Shown here: piece by piece, positions 12,690 through 24,600 of the stretch
How the letters are laid out: every line of letters starts with the position of its first letter
Position numbering within the stretch: position 1 is the first letter of the stretch
Assembly: GCA_022925895.1 (NCBI GenBank)
Contig: JAKSYS010000374.1
Coordinates: forward strand, 1-59,658
Length of the DNA stretch: 59,658 bases
Origin: Fragilaria crotonensis
Taxonomy: Eukaryota > Bacillariophyta > Fragilariophyceae > Fragilariales > Fragilariaceae
Direction: 5' to 3'
Position numbers and translations under genes: made by a program
The notes under the pieces: model-generated
The model's database searches: none
Told to the model about the DNA's origin: nothing
The model's input: the letters and a program-made list of their open reading frames with translations, nothing else

Positions 12690-12878
12690 TTAACTGTATT
12701 TCTCCCATCCCATGTCGATAGCACGTTCGCGGAACACTTGACGCTTCATGTTGATACCGTATTTGCGGATCAATCCCATACCTCCTGGGCGTCCAGTCAC
12801 TCGGCAGGCACGACCTCCCTTTCCGTATTCCTTAGGGTGGATATTGTAAAGCTTGTTCGGTTTGCGTGTCTCGGCCAT
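12690..12878 (-). CDS. RPS29: 40S ribosomal protein S29 (uS14)
   Basis: A 62-residue component of the small ribosomal subunit head. The recognisable core is HPKEYGKGGRACRV followed by GLIRKYGINMKRQVFRERA, matching eukaryotic S29 in length and in the invariant GLIRKYG block. In the usual family the protein binds zinc through two C-x2-C pairs. Here the first reads CRVT and the second KRQV, so three of the four ligands are gone while the fold-defining residues remain. The frame is intact from the ATG at 12878 to TAA. Nothing upstream demands another coding exon, although a 5' untranslated intron is possible. Confidence 0.93.
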   Translation of the reverse strand: MAETRKPNKLYNIHPKEYGKGGRACRVTGRPGGMGLIRKYGINMKRQVFRERAIDMGWEKYS

Positions 12879-13373
12879 TTTTGAAAATATCTGATGAGCT
12901 GAAGAAGGAATAGGAGATAAGATTAGCGACGTGTTTGCAACAAAGAAAGGCAGTCGTTATGCGGCAATCCAACAAAAGCATCAACCCGCACAAGTCGGCT
13001 CAATGTGGTCGCACACACGTCCACACATTCCATTTTATCCAGTCATTGACCTCATTCACAACTCCTAAACGCCTTCCAAACCCTACTTGATCAACGCGGC
13101 GAGAAGCAATGCAGTCATGAACATAAACAACGACAACACTCATGGTGAACCCACCTACGTCAATTGATGAAAAAATATATATCTAAATTATTACGTTCAA
13201 GTAAAAGGTAAGGTGAATCGTCACTTTTTCCTATGGGTGTGACAAACCCGTGTCATTTTCCCAAATATTGATTTTCGTCTGTTTTTGCATTTTTGCAAGT
13301 GTTCATTGGCGGGAATCAGGACACACACACCTCACGCCAACGAGAAAGCAATTCGCGATTGTGACAGTGACAA
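12879..13373. promoter_or_regulatory. Divergent intergenic region between S29 and the phosphate transporter
   Basis: About 500 bases between two divergently transcribed genes, so it should contain both promoters. The left side is mixed sequence with CA-rich stretches. The centre (about 13165-13300) is AT-rich. I see no clear TATA box, no GTAC cluster and no repeat. Confidence 0.4.
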
Positions 13374-14897
13374 TGGAAGCACCCCGGACTGATGCTCCGA
13401 CCACTCAGCAGACGCAGTGATAACAGATGACGACGAGGCGATGAGTCATGACGACAATGTCCAACTCTCGTGGTATCAAAATCCAGCGCAGATTACAGCC
13501 ATGGTGTCCAATTTTTCAACCTCCTACAATGTCGTCAATATTTCAATCGTGCTGCCGATACTTCAAGACTTGCATCATGGTTCCTCTGACGACGCAGCCG
13601 CATGTGCATCCTCTCTGTTAGCGGGTATGATACTGGGCCAAATTGTCGGTGGAGCATTGGGCGATTCTTTTCTGGGAGATTGGGAGCGCTGCGACTGGTC
13701 ATGGCTGTTCAAATTGTTGGTAGTGTTGGAAGTGCCTTGATCTGGGGTGACTACATTTACATTTGGCTGGCAGCTTGGCGCTTCCTTCTGGGGATTGGTT
13801 CCGAGCCGTTTATCCCTTGGCAGCAACATTGAGTGCCGAGCACGCAGGAGGTAGCCATGATGCCGCTGGCGAAGTGTCGCCTAGCGTGAAAATCCAACAG
13901 CTCAAGAGTGTTGTGCTGACATTTTCGATGCAAGGCTTTGGTTTTCTGACTGTTCCTTTGGTGGGTGTCACACTGCTGTTCTTAATCCCCGAGTCATCGC
14001 TCAATCTGGTGTGGCGCCTCATCCTCGGGTTCGGCTGTATCCCGGGCGTTTTCCTTGTTGCATTGCAATGCCGGCTGTACAGGTCGTCGAATCTAGTTGC
14101 GATTCCTCAAATTGACCCCGGACCAGATGCCACAATTGAGGAGATCATTCATGAGGAGCGGCAAGAACCCTTGATCGTGAGTGAAAGTGATGACTTGTTC
14201 GAAGAGGAGCACCAAAGTAATGACGCGCTCCCTGGAATATGGAACTCCATACGAATGGAACCCGATCTACTTCAGAAGCTCCTAGGTACCGCAGGTTACA
14301 TGGTTCCTTTCGATATACTATTTTGGCAACACACTTTTCAACCAATTGTCTTGGAGGCTGCGTTTGGCGGTGGTGATCCCGATGAGGATAACGTCATCAA
14401 GAAGGCCGCTACCAACTCGTTGATTCTAGCATTGATAGCTCTACCTGGGTATGGAGTATCGGCGCTTTTGATGGGAAGAAACTCTGCAACAATTTGCTGA
14501 CCCCAAGATACGTGCAAATGCAAGGGTTCGTCATTATGGGACTGCTCTATGCTGTCATTGGAGCATGTTGGACTGAGCTCAGACGAGCTCCAGCATTGTT
14601 GGTGTTTCTGTACGGGATGACATTTCTTCGCCAACTTTGGTCCGAATACAACCACCTTCGTCTTCCCTAGTCTTATTTACTCACATGACTGTCGGTCGAC
14701 TCTGAATGGCATCAGTGCTGCCGCAGGAAAGCGGGTGCTCTGGTGGGAGCAACTCTGTTTGCACCAGCTGCTGCGTCCTTTGGCGACGACAAGGTCATGC
14801 TGATATGCGCAGGTGTCAGCATCGTTGCATTGGATTAACGCAATGTTTTACAAGAGTTCCTGCCATTGATCGTGAATTGGTGACAACGCGAGAGTAA
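13374..14897 (+). CDS. Phosphate:H+ symporter, MFS/PHS (PHO84-like) family, frame-disrupted
   Basis: Integral membrane transporter of the major facilitator superfamily. The first segment has [13 protein letters not shown] and then QIVGGALGD, followed after a one-base shift by GRLGALRL; together these form the MFS loop 2-3 signature. The central loop is acidic. After another shift come [11 protein letters not shown] and [10 protein letters not shown] then a GKxGAL motif, the diagnostic PHS block of fungal PHO84 and relatives. Breaks lie near 13665, 13830, 14475, 14630, 14730 and 14853, several at short T, G or A runs, which suggests base-calling loss rather than decay, though a real pseudogene is possible. 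The start is the ATG at 13374 (needs one early shift) or the ATG at 13441. The 3' end overlaps the opposite-strand methyltransferase by 50 bp. Confidence 0.8.
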
Positions 14898-16069
14898 TGA
14901 CACAGACACTGCTTCGTGAGCTCGACGCCGCATCGCTGTTGTTTTCTGCTTCTTTCCTCGGGAGTTCAAAATCTGTTGGTGGCACATTCGCCCACCCAAG
15001 AACGGTGTAACCCAGACGCTTTAGGGATACCTGTAACTTAGTATCCTTTGTGGCGAAAGCGCAAGGGGTCTTTTCCTTCAAAAATGGAGTGATACTCTCC
15101 AATATACGAGAATTCTCGTCAACGTACGAAATAGTGTTCTGACCCCACGGAAGATTGGCAACCACGCAATCGACATCGTCCATGCTCTCCATGGTCAAAC
15201 AATCCGTTGCGTCCCGTCTGGACACAGTCCATCTGTCGCTTTTGCCGAAGAAGGAATCTAGATTTCTTTTGGTTCCATCGACACATGCTTGCTGTACGTC
15301 CCACCCTTCTGCGACCATACCCCGCGCCAAGGCATAAGCAAGAAAGGTGCCACTTCCACACGTGGGGTCCAACACTTTTGGATGCTCCATTCCATCGACT
15401 GCGTCGAGCAAAAAGTCCACAATAATCTCTGCGATATTCGGATTGATAGAGGAGCTATACTGAAAAGGACGGTGATTCCAAGCAATGGTGTTATGAGATT
15501 CTTGAGCTGGTCTATACAGCATACGAGACCAAATAAAAGCAATCTACTGTATCCACCAGCAGTAACTTCTCCGATGCCTGATGTGGAATTAGGTGGGCTG
15601 GCGCCGAAATGGCTTGTGCAACGCATACCATAAGCGACCGAGAAGTGTAGCCAGATGATTTCGTGGCGTCAGCTTCCGTCTGATGCAAACGAAGATAGTC
15701 AAGAGTCCAACCGGGTTGTATTGATTGAATACGTCCTATCGTCGTTAACAACGAATGCGGATCGACACTTTGTGCCAAGATTTCTCCCACCCAGTCGGCT
15801 CGCCGTAAGCTTGACGGCCATTTTCTCTGTGCGAAGCCATCGAAACCATCTATGCGGAGCAAGGAGCATCCTGTCGCAACGTCGAGGACGAGGCGTTCAC
15901 AGGAGTAATCCCGGGCTTGCAATCTGGCTTCCAAATACTGCAACTCTGCGAGCTTGAAGGTCTCAGAAGTTTTGACGAGAAACGTAGAATAACAACTTGC
16001 AAAGTGAAATCCATGAAAGACGAGAAGGATACATATCAATAACTGAGCGTGAAGAGGAGTTATCCTCAT
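14848..16069 (-). CDS. TRM11-like RNA (guanine-N2) methyltransferase, UPF0020 family
   Basis: AdoMet-dependent methyltransferase of the group that modifies tRNA or rRNA guanine. The C-terminal half has motif I DPTCGSGTFLAYALARG and the catalytic motif IV NLPWG, the N-x-P-x form used for exocyclic amino methylation. The N-terminal half (FKLAELQYLEARL and later the RKWPSSLRRADWVGEILAQ region) is arranged as in TRM11 proteins. The protein opens with a hydrophobic leader (residues about 8-26), so export or organelle targeting is possible. A one-base shift near 15520 separates the halves, and the frames overlap by only a few codons, so I treat them as one gene of about 400 residues. The 3' end runs into the converging transporter gene. 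RlmL/RlmK-type rRNA methylases are the main alternative. Confidence 0.8.
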
Positions 16070-16449
16070 CGTTTGACGTTGTGTGTACAGACGTGATCGA
16101 TTATCGGAAGGCCATGACGATTTTTCATTTTCGGATTATTGGTGCTTGCAGGTTACTGTATACTGTATACTGTATAGTACTGGAATCACGCTCCGTTGTG
16201 GAGAGCCTCTACTTGTACCGGTACGAGTACTACGGATGTACCTAAAATTCATGAAACGAATAAAGCAACCATGTAGGGCATGGTATATTCGCCAAGCAGG
16301 AAAAACCCCGTGCTTTTGCCGTGTTAAAACGGAGTACTGGCGAGTATTCTGAAGGTAGATTGTCAAGTAACGCTAAAAGTGTTAACAGTAAAAAAGCACA
16401 AGTACAATGAACAACAGAAACATTGGGATTGTTGAGAGGCAGTCCCATT
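16070..16449. promoter_or_regulatory. Upstream region of the methyltransferase, with GTAC/TATAC words
   Basis: The segment 16145-16240 contains triplicated CTGTATA words and several GTAC palindromes (GTACCGGTAC, GAGTACTACG). It lies directly upstream of the minus-strand methyltransferase and so belongs to its promoter region. No gene is recognised. Confidence 0.45.
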
Positions 16450-17180
16450 CTGCCAAGACAACTTTGATAGGAGGAGCTTAAGCCCAACAGGGGGTATCCG
16501 CAATTTTGCATGAAAAGCAGCACAAAGAAGAGTCGATCTGAGCAGCTGCAGCACAGCACCGCGTCGCAAGGAAGAAGAAGTACATACTGCCAAGGCTGAA
16601 GCATGTCGCGGCTGAGGCCAAGAAGGCTGCTGCCGTTGCTGCAGCGGATAAACAGCGCCTGGCGGAGGCTTCTGCTAGTAACAACGTCGCGAACAAGAAC
16701 GCAGCAGCAGAGCTCTGCTCCCGACAGGCGCAGCAAGGAAGCGATTCGAAAAATGCAGCCCAATGGCTGCGTTGGCTCAGCAATATCGACGAGAGGAAGA
16801 ATTTGCCGCCAAGGATGCTGAAGCAGAAGCACGTCGTTGCGAACAAGCTGAGGCAAAGAAAGCGGCGGAAGTTGCTGCGTTGGCTCAACCACGTCATCGC
16901 TCAGCAAGAACAAAAACGTGCGGCTTAGGCTGCTGATGCAGAAGCGTGTCGTCATGAACAAGCGGGCGAAGATTAAGAAGGCCGCTGCTATAGGTGGTAC
17001 AGCTGAGCGTCATTGTAAAAAAGAGGCAGAGCGCGAGGCATAGGCCCAAGAAGCTGCTGAGAGGCGACGACAGCAGGAGATGGAGCGACAAAGAATGGCC
17101 GAGGAACGCAAGGCTGCGAAAGAAGCTGCTCCCGCGTAGTAGGCTCCTCCAAAGAGCGTTCCCAAGATCAAGGAAGGGAG
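16450..17180 (+). pseudogene. Broken Ala/Lys/Glu-rich coiled-coil coding region
   Basis: Plus-strand frames here spell alanine-, lysine- and glutamate-rich helical sequence, for example AAEAKKAAAVAAADKQRLAE near 16610 and EAEARRCEQAEAKKAAEVAA in another frame near 16820-16880. One frame stays open from about 16592 to 16929. The pattern A-x-K/E-A-A repeated in shifting frames fits a long coiled-coil protein interrupted by several indels, either a pseudogene or error-damaged sequence. The antisense frames (239 and 139 codons, Leu/Cys/Ser-rich) are what the complement of such a sequence produces and are not accepted. No homologue is recognised and the boundaries are approximate. Confidence 0.4.
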
Positions 17181-17990
17181 ATTGACATCATCCGCAATCT
17201 GTGTGGTAACGAGACCGCGCAAGGCGACTCCGGCAGCGAAGCCGCCAATGGCATCGTCGATGGTTCGTTGCGGCTTGTGTTTTGTGTCATTCTGGAAATC
17301 TGGTCTCAGGGCTCAGGGTACCCACAAACTAGTAGAGCTAGTATTGCAAAACGTAGAAGAGTACCTCGGGAAAAAAGTTGCATTCGTTCCTTATACGAAG
17401 CACGTAAAGATACCGTAGGTGCAACAGATGTTGCAGAACCCAAAATGCTGGTACTATTGTTTGCAGTTCATATGCCCCACGCAAACGCACGAAAAACGTC
17501 ATCAAGTACCCCTATTATGCAACATAGTACCAGTTCTAATTAATCCGCAAGATCGGTGGAATCCTATAAGAGAAGTACTACCTCGGTCGCATTTCCGAGG
17601 TAATACCTTGGTACAAGTACCCTCTACCCTCGATGGGCCGCGAGCCGCGAGCCGCGAGCCCACGACCCAGGCCACCACCGTGTTATTTGCGCGCCAACGA
17701 TAAAGGAACACAATCGAAAGCAGACAGATAGGCTCGGTTTTAGATATATGCAGTTGGAAGTGGGAACCGTGCATGGGTATGCCTAGTAGAACAGCAGTAC
17801 AGAGAACGGTCCGGTCATTTTACTGGGACTTTTACCACTCAGGCAGTTTAGTATGAAACTGTACACGACTTCCACGGATGTGTCCGCGCTTCATTGGTGT
17901 CAAGAGCAAATTCACATTTCACATCTTACATATACAACGCATCGCCCTCAGTTCGCCAAACGCCAAACCACACTAACACTTGCCATTATC
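17181..17990. promoter_or_regulatory. GTAC-rich spacer upstream of the copper chaperone
   Basis: From about 17310 to 17640 there are numerous GTAC-containing words (GGTACC, AGTACC, GGTAC) and a CGCGAGC triplication near 17640. The remainder leads into the ATX1-like start at 17991. Frames of 60-94 codons occur but have no domain. Promoter function is inferred from position only. Confidence 0.4.
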
Positions 17991-18439
17991 ATGCCTGTAA
18001 CCGAGTTCAACGTTGGAATGACTTGGTAAGTTGTACATGATGTTGCGCGCGACGTTGTCGACATTGTACAAAAAGTATTTTACTCAATCTAATGATTGCA
18101 ATCACAGCGAAGGTTGTGCTTCTGCGGTCAAACGAATTTTGGGAAAGGTAGAAGGTAAGCATTGCCAATGCTGACGGTAAAAATTCGAGGAGGGTCTAAT
18201 GCTCACGTTAAGCGCCCCTCCCGTTTTCCAGGCGTTTCCGACGTGCAAACAAATGTCGAGACGAAGAAGGTTGTGGTGACTGCGGATGACAGTGTTTCAC
18301 CACAAGATATGTTGGAGAAGCTCCAAAAAGTAAGTTGGCGAGTGGTGAGAAAGCTATCGGCTTTGTTTGTTGGATTGCTAATTCTCTTCTTCTTCGGCAG
18401 TGGTCGGAAGCAAGTGGAAAGTCAGTAGCACTCGCGTAA
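17991..18439 (+). CDS. ATX1/ATOX1-like copper chaperone, four exons
   Basis: Small cytosolic metallochaperone that hands Cu(I) to copper P-type ATPases of the secretory pathway. Exons are 17991-18025, 18108-18154, 18232-18329 and 18401-18439. Every intron begins GTAAG and ends CAG, and the phases agree. The spliced product is 72 residues, the usual ATX1 size. It has the heavy-metal-associated motif GMTCEGC spanning the first splice junction, followed by a KRILGKVEGV helix/strand and VETKKVVVTADD, the typical beta-alpha-beta-beta-alpha-beta order. The mini-exon structure means no single reading frame shows the gene. A secreted or plastid form is not suggested, because there is no leader. Confidence 0.93.
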
Positions 18440-19679
18440 CCAGTATTGTTCTCAGTCGCGAGTTCAAGTCGGTGCAGCTCCTGTACTTGCTGGTAAATGT
18501 TAGTAATTGTTGGTATCAAGAATGCATATATGGCATCGCTTTGGTTAGAAATCCAGTATACTTCGACAACGGCGCTTGTCAACTGCTTTTCGCGACATGG
18601 ACATGTTTGAGATCGCCTCTCGTAGTTTTGTAGTTTTGTTATTGCACAATGAGCGAAGCCATATTGTGTGATACGTGATGCGTGATGCCTCATAGTTGTA
18701 GAGTAAGGCCGTCGCTGAATGCTATTCAGATATCCAATGTACACCCCGAGTTGACAAGGGTATAGTATGCCTCATGCCTACTAATGAACCCCTGAACTGC
18801 GAGACTAACTAAGTCACTAACGCCTGCACGGGATGAATACATTGGATCCATGCATGGGTCTGGAGCGTGTAACAAGCAGGAGGTATGCAATACCAAAGTG
18901 TCTATCGGCAGGGGTGCAAATTGCAAATGCTAAGGTATTCTCCGTTGCATAGGAAAAACAAAAAGGAGAATTTGCAGGATGAATGGCAACAGTCATGCAA
19001 GGCACACGAGGGAGATTTCTCGTTGTTTAATTGGCATAGGGAACCAAATGCAATGGCAATGATGGATTTCTCACTTGAAGCTTGGGTGCGTTGGCCGCAA
19101 TGCTGGCCGCATAACGCGGTCTGCCTCAGATATAAGCCTACTCCGAGCACACTAAATTAACATGAGATACTCATGCCATTAGTGATATGTGCTACAGGCA
19201 TAAGCATATCTGTCCAGGTACTATGTTAAGAAAATCGCAGAAAACAAAAAGTCGATTAATCATATCTTCATCAATATTGACCTTGTCATCACTTTGAATA
19301 GCTACAAACAAAGCTCTGTATCAGATCTATTGAATGCTGCCGTTAGAAGTAGGTTAAGAAGTGTGTCAATGTTGCGAATACTTTTTCTCGTCCAGGTACT
19401 GTCACTAGTACGGCAAATTGAGTCCTTTTCATCAATCCGTTGTCTCATCACTCTTCTAATGCACTAAGATATTCATTGACAATAGGTCAGCTAGGAGTGT
19501 GCGTTGCAAGAAATGCAATATCTTTCTTTTTGATCTTAAATTTTCCGTTTCTTCGCATGAACGAATTTTCGTGGGACTTCGTAGGTAAAGTCCCGGTTGC
19601 CAGAAATTCTCATTTGAGGGTGCTTCCGAAGTGCATAAATCAGTCCATCGACGATTAAACACATCCTCGATGCCCCTGC
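18440..19679. other. Spacer without a recognised gene
   Basis: Frames of up to about 94 codons appear on both strands and have no domain. The segment contains two copies of the word GTCCAGGTACT (19212 and 19390), which recur on the far side of the next gene. The left part contains the 3' end of the copper-chaperone transcript. Confidence 0.45.
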
Positions 19680-21220
19680 TTACACCATTGTAGGTGGGAT
19701 TGCAGGGACCAACTCCCTTCGAGGAATGTAAGTGGTCCACTCACGAGGCAGTGTTGCAAGTTTTGCCAGGATTGGATCTCGCCTTTTGAGGTCCTTGAGA
19801 AGGAAGTCCACCTTCGCCTCCGGCAAGACCCACCTGATCACATCGCCCCAATCCTTGTCAGTAAGTGATGCCGCATCAAGTTCAAACTTAAGTAGTGCTG
19901 TCTGCGCTTTGTCTAATACCTTGAGCATCGCCTCACTTTTTTTGTCCGCCACTTTCACCCTTGCCGCTTCGTTCAACTCAAGCTGCTGTTCCTGCGCTTG
20001 CAGCGTCACTCCAGCATTCCCAATACGGGATTCGCAGTGATTCCACTGTCCACCAGCGGAGAAGGCCTTTCCACTGCTAAGCAGCTCTGCCACTTGCCCA
20101 GCCTTGGTTGCTGCCCTTTCAACATGAACAGCCCTTGGAATCGCAGCATCCCAAATCCCATGGTTAAATCCATCCAGCGAGGCCGTCCTTTGTAGCCTGA
20201 TACACGGTGCTACGTGCCAAGCGTTTGCTGCCATCAAGAGAGTATTCGGCGTTGAGTCTGTCGCACATTTTACCAACAGGCTCGCCTGCTGTGGTGCTGG
20301 AGGCGACCAGATTCGTTGCAGTCTTGAAAGCTGTTTTGTACCTAAGTTCGTAATCCAACTTTCTTCTCTTGAGTTCGAGCTTATGAGCACTTGCTGCTTG
20401 TTTGGATGAACGTCGACTACGTTTGCTGGTTGACCGAGACGATGCTGTGGAGCTCAGGGTTGTGAAGCTTGAGGAATTGGTGCTGTTCATTGTGACGGGG
20501 GATATGTTCCTTAATTCGTCATCTCCTCCTATTAAATCAATAACCATGTCCAGTTTATCTTGAATTGACTTTCGAATGAGAACATCGTAGGTACCTTTGT
20601 CTCTCCTAGCTTGAACACGCGAGTAGAGCGTACTTAATGGAACAGTTCCATGCAAGTAACATGCCCCAATGGCTTGTTCTATAGTGAGACCATTGACAAT
20701 CAGCCACCTTCGTCGATTTTGTGGATTGACGATGCGATTAAATTAGTTAGTATGGATTTCCTGTAGGATATGGGATTGATCGGAAGTCGACACTCATTTT
20801 TTTTGAAGCCATTTTGTCTGTTCACAATGGTAATTTTAGTGCAGCCGCAAGAAACAAAATACGTACCAACTTGACCGCATCTTCAACAGTGCATTTTGTC
20901 GATGGCCTACCAAAAGATACTGACGCGGATGCTGGACCTGTACAGCCTTTCTTTCCTTTGCTTGACATGTTCAAAAAAAATCGACTTAACCTACGAACTT
21001 TAATGTAAGGCGAGAAAAAAAATTAAACATTTTTGATCCGCGCCATCTTTTGAAAAAGACCTCCTCTACACAAACAAGCTACAGTAACCCCATATCGATT
21101 GCTGTGTACAACAACTTTTGACTTGGAGAAATGATTGATCTTCGTGAATGGATAGGCTGAAATCACTCGATTCTGAATCTGTCCAGGTATACCCGTAATT
21201 TTGGCTGTCCAGGTACTATG
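19211..21220. repeat. Four direct copies of GTCCAGGTA(C)T flanking the HTH gene
   Basis: CTGTCCAGGTACTATG occurs at 19210-19225 and again at 21205-21220. Shorter versions (CGTCCAGGTACT at 19389, CTGTCCAGGTAT at 21179) lie just inside each. All four are in the same orientation, so they are not a simple terminal inverted repeat. Their pairing around one gene is the only sign of element boundaries that I can see. Confidence 0.55.
19680..20968 (-). CDS. Hypothetical helix-turn-helix protein, possibly transposon-derived
   Basis: Exon 1 appears to start at the ATG at 20968 (MSSKGKKGCTGP...) and ends before GTACGT at about 20867. The second exon begins near 20735 and contains RRRWLIVNGLTIEQAIGACY, a psq/homeodomain-like helix-turn-helix, then a basic Ser/Arg linker (SKRSRRSSKQ) and a second HTH-like block ending ARSTVYQATKDGLAG. 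After a frame change near 20175 it continues with a Leu/Ala/Glu-rich helical region (QAQEQQLELNEAARV) and ends at TAA 19680. The exon junction does not keep frame as written, so one indel is assumed. Two HTH modules resemble the DNA-binding part of pogo/CENP-B-like transposases, but no DDE catalytic domain follows. The function is unknown. Confidence 0.6.
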
Positions 21221-21616
21221 CTTATGCTCGTACTGTATCTATGCTTAGAATGCTGGTATACCGACACATTTCAAAATTGCTGCGGTCATAGCCGCATGTC
21301 ATACAGTCCATAGTACATTTAGTATTGCTGTCTATTCTGCTGTTATTCTGCTACTCTAGGAGCGTACAGTGCCCGGGACTACAGTACGGTGGTATACCAG
21401 TACTCCAGTACAAGATGTACTCGGAGCTCGGGCCCTCGTCAACTCTCAACGCGACGTGGAGGGTGATAGTCATTTCACTGTACATGAGATTCACGTCCCG
21501 AACATACTGAGGTGTCCCCATTCGAGGATCCGCCAACGGGTCCACCCACCGAATACGAACGCCAACACCATCATTGCCGTCGCTGTTGCCGTCTTGACCG
21601 TCGTTATTAAACAATC
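20969..21616. promoter_or_regulatory. Divergent spacer between the HTH gene and SEC24, GTAC-rich
   Basis: The section 21205-21430 has a dense cluster of GTAC words (CAGTAC, AGTACG, GTACTCC, AAGATGTACT). The last hundred bases before the SEC24 ATG are GC-rich with ACC repeats. No gene is recognised. Confidence 0.45.
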
Positions 21617-24600
21617 ATGAGTCATTTCCCTCCTCCTCCAGGTCAGGGATTTGCTCCTCCACCTCGGGGAGGTCAGTTCGCTCCTCCTCCGGGACAACAA
21701 CCGCCTCCGAATCCAGGATTTCCTCCTCCACCTGGGCAAGGCTTTAAACCACCTGCTCCTCCCGGACAGCAGCAGCAGCAGCAGCAGTTGAATCAAGGTA
21801 TGGCAAACATGTGCATTGGAGGACAGCCACCACCGCCTCCCGGGCAAGCACGACCAGCAATGTTGTAAGTTGCATGATTTTACTGGTGTTATCACAATAT
21901 GTTCTCGACCAATACGACTTTTGTCCAGGCCCGCGTGGTCAACATCCCAAAGGTCTTGAACTAACATTTGGTCTCCCTGCCGTCTCAGCACGCCTCAAGG
22001 TCCTCCTGGCGGATTTGCTCCTCCTCCGCCCCTGGTGGTGGATTCGCTCCACCACCGCCCGGGAGTGGTCCTCCACCTCCTGGCGCACCACGTGCTCCCA
22101 CTATGTTGTACGTTGAATTCCTGTCGTTGCATGCACTTGCGTCCTTCTCTCGTTTTCATGCCTCAACTCTCTCTCTCAACAGTATGCCAACCGGTGGATC
22201 TGTTGCTGCTCCTCCATCCATTATGCAGCAGCCACCGCCGCCTGGCCAACCCCAACCACCCCTCAGCAGGGAATGTTGAATGCGCAGCCTTCCGCATCGT
22301 CATTTTACCAGCCTGCTCCTACTCAAGGACAGATACAGCGCGCCGGGGCTCCTGTGGCTCCTCCAGGTTTGGGAACTGCCCCTGGAATAAACCCTCCAAT
22401 TCAGGAGAATGTCGACTTTTCCATTCAGATCCCGAAGCACATGTGTCGGTTTACGTGTGGACTGATTCCTGGATCGCAGGGCCTCCTGGCAAAAGCCAAG
22501 GTCCCCGTTGGTGGAATTATACGCCCATTGGCTCCCGCAGCAAACGAGGAAGAGGAGATTGATACTGTTCAACCTGGAAACGCCGGTATCATTCGTTGCA
22601 AGAGATGTCGCACTTACATCAATGCATTCGTTAGCTGGGTGGAAAATGGTCGCAGATGGCGATGTAACATTTGCGCGCAATTGAATGATTGTCCATCTAC
22701 CTACTTCTGCCATTTGGATGAGAAGGGCGATCGCCGAGACAAGTTGCAGCGACCTGAATTAAGCAAGGGTGTAGTCGAATTTATCGCGCCAGCCGAGTAC
22801 ATGGTCCGCCCACCTCAGGAACCTTCCTATTTCTTCGTCATCGATGTCAGTGCGATGGCAGTTCGGATGGAATGCTCAAGAGCGCTGCAGATACCATTCG
22901 CCGAAGCTTGGATCAGCTCCCGGGAGGCGGACGTACCAAGATTGGGTTCATCACGTACGATAACTCTGTGCACTACTTCAACCTTGCTCCTGATCTCTCA
23001 GCTCCCAAATGTTGGTGGTTTCAGATTTGAATGAGCTCTTTGTCCCTCTCCTGATCATTTATTGGTTAATGTCAAAGAATCTCGACATGTCGTCGAGGCA
23101 TTTTTGGACAACTTACCTGATATGTTTTCCAAATCCAATAGTTTCGGCGTCGTGCTTGGGTCCTGCGCTTAAGGCTGCGTTCACGGTAATGAAACAGATT
23201 GGTGGAAAGATGTGTGTCTTCCAGTCCATTATGCCAAATCTTGGTGACGGCGCTGCATCCCCGTGAGAACCAAGCTATTATGGGAACGCCGAACGAGATC
23301 AAGCTTCTAAAACCTGAAATTCCTTGGTACAAAGACACTGCCATTGAGTTCAGTCGTCAACAGATCAGCGTCGACATGTTTTTGTTCCCATATCAATACA
23401 TGGATGTGTCGGCTTTGAGTGAGTTGCCAAGGTACACCGCTGGAGCTCTCTTTTCCTATGTTGGTTTCAACCCTGAGAAGGACGGCCCGCTCTTCGAGAG
23501 CGAATTGCATAAACGACTGACGCAAACAACTGCTTTCGAAGCCGTCATGCGTATTCGATGCACCAAGGGAATGCGAATCACTAACTTTTATGGAAAATTT
23601 CTTCGTACGTGGAACTGATCTCCTGGCGCTCCCAAACTGTACGTCAGACTCTGTCTTCGGTTTCGATTTGGCGCACGACGAGCAAAATATGCCGAGCTCC
23701 GTCGTCACAGTGCAAGCTGCTTTGTTGTACACAAGCAGTGATGGTCAGCGTCGTATCCGCGTTATGACGCAGGCGCTGCCCTTAACGAACTCATTGCCCG
23801 ATTTGATGTCTGCTGTCGATACTGAAGCTGTTTGCAACTTGATGTCGAAACAGGCGTTGGATTTGTGTTTCAAGACAACAATCGACAATGCCCGAATGAA
23901 ACTGCAACAGACTTGTGTGGAAATTTTTCGCGTGGCGCGGGGTAGTCGCTGGGGTAGCAGAACTGTGTCCGGGTATACCGCGCCGCCTCCAGGAGCTCCT
24001 GCAGACGGAGGGAGACGTGGCTTCTGGTGATACCGAAATCCCAGAAAACCTGGAGCTCCTTCCGGTCTACACGTTGGCGATGATGAAAAATGTTGCCTTC
24101 AGAGGAGGCACAGATGTTCATCCCGATGAACGCATTTGTGCCCAATACACGCTCAACAGCATGTGGGTTGACCAAAGTCGCGATTTCATGTATCCTCGCA
24201 TGTTTTCTATTCACGACATGGATAGTTCTGCTGGCTTACCATTTGAAGGCAATCCAGACGAGAGCGACATCCAGCTTGCTGGAAGAGATGGCATTGTTCT
24301 TCCCCAGGTCGTCAATCTTACTTGCGAACGATTGCGTCCCGATGGAATCTTCCTTTTGGACAACGGTGTTGTGATGAATCTCTGGGTCGGAAGTAGCGCC
24401 GACCCACATATTCTCGAGTCGATCTTCGGGGTGCGATCTCTTGGCAATGTAGACATGCGCCAAGTATCCGTGAACCTAACAGGTGACGATTTCGCTAATC
24501 GCTTTGGCTCCATTGCTCTGGGATTGCGAGAGTTGGAGGGCGAATCGCATGTGATCAGTCCCAAAATTGAAATCGTACGCGAGGGAGATCCGCACGTTGA

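Noticed and set aside
13374-14897. Calling the phosphate transporter a pseudogene
   Set aside because: The breaks resemble those in SEC24 and VPS45, while all signature motifs are intact, so indel error is the simpler explanation.
16242-16961. 239-codon minus-strand Leu/Cys/Ser-rich frame
   Set aside because: It is the complement of Ala/Lys/Glu-rich plus-strand helical sequence. No membrane-protein pattern or motif supports it.
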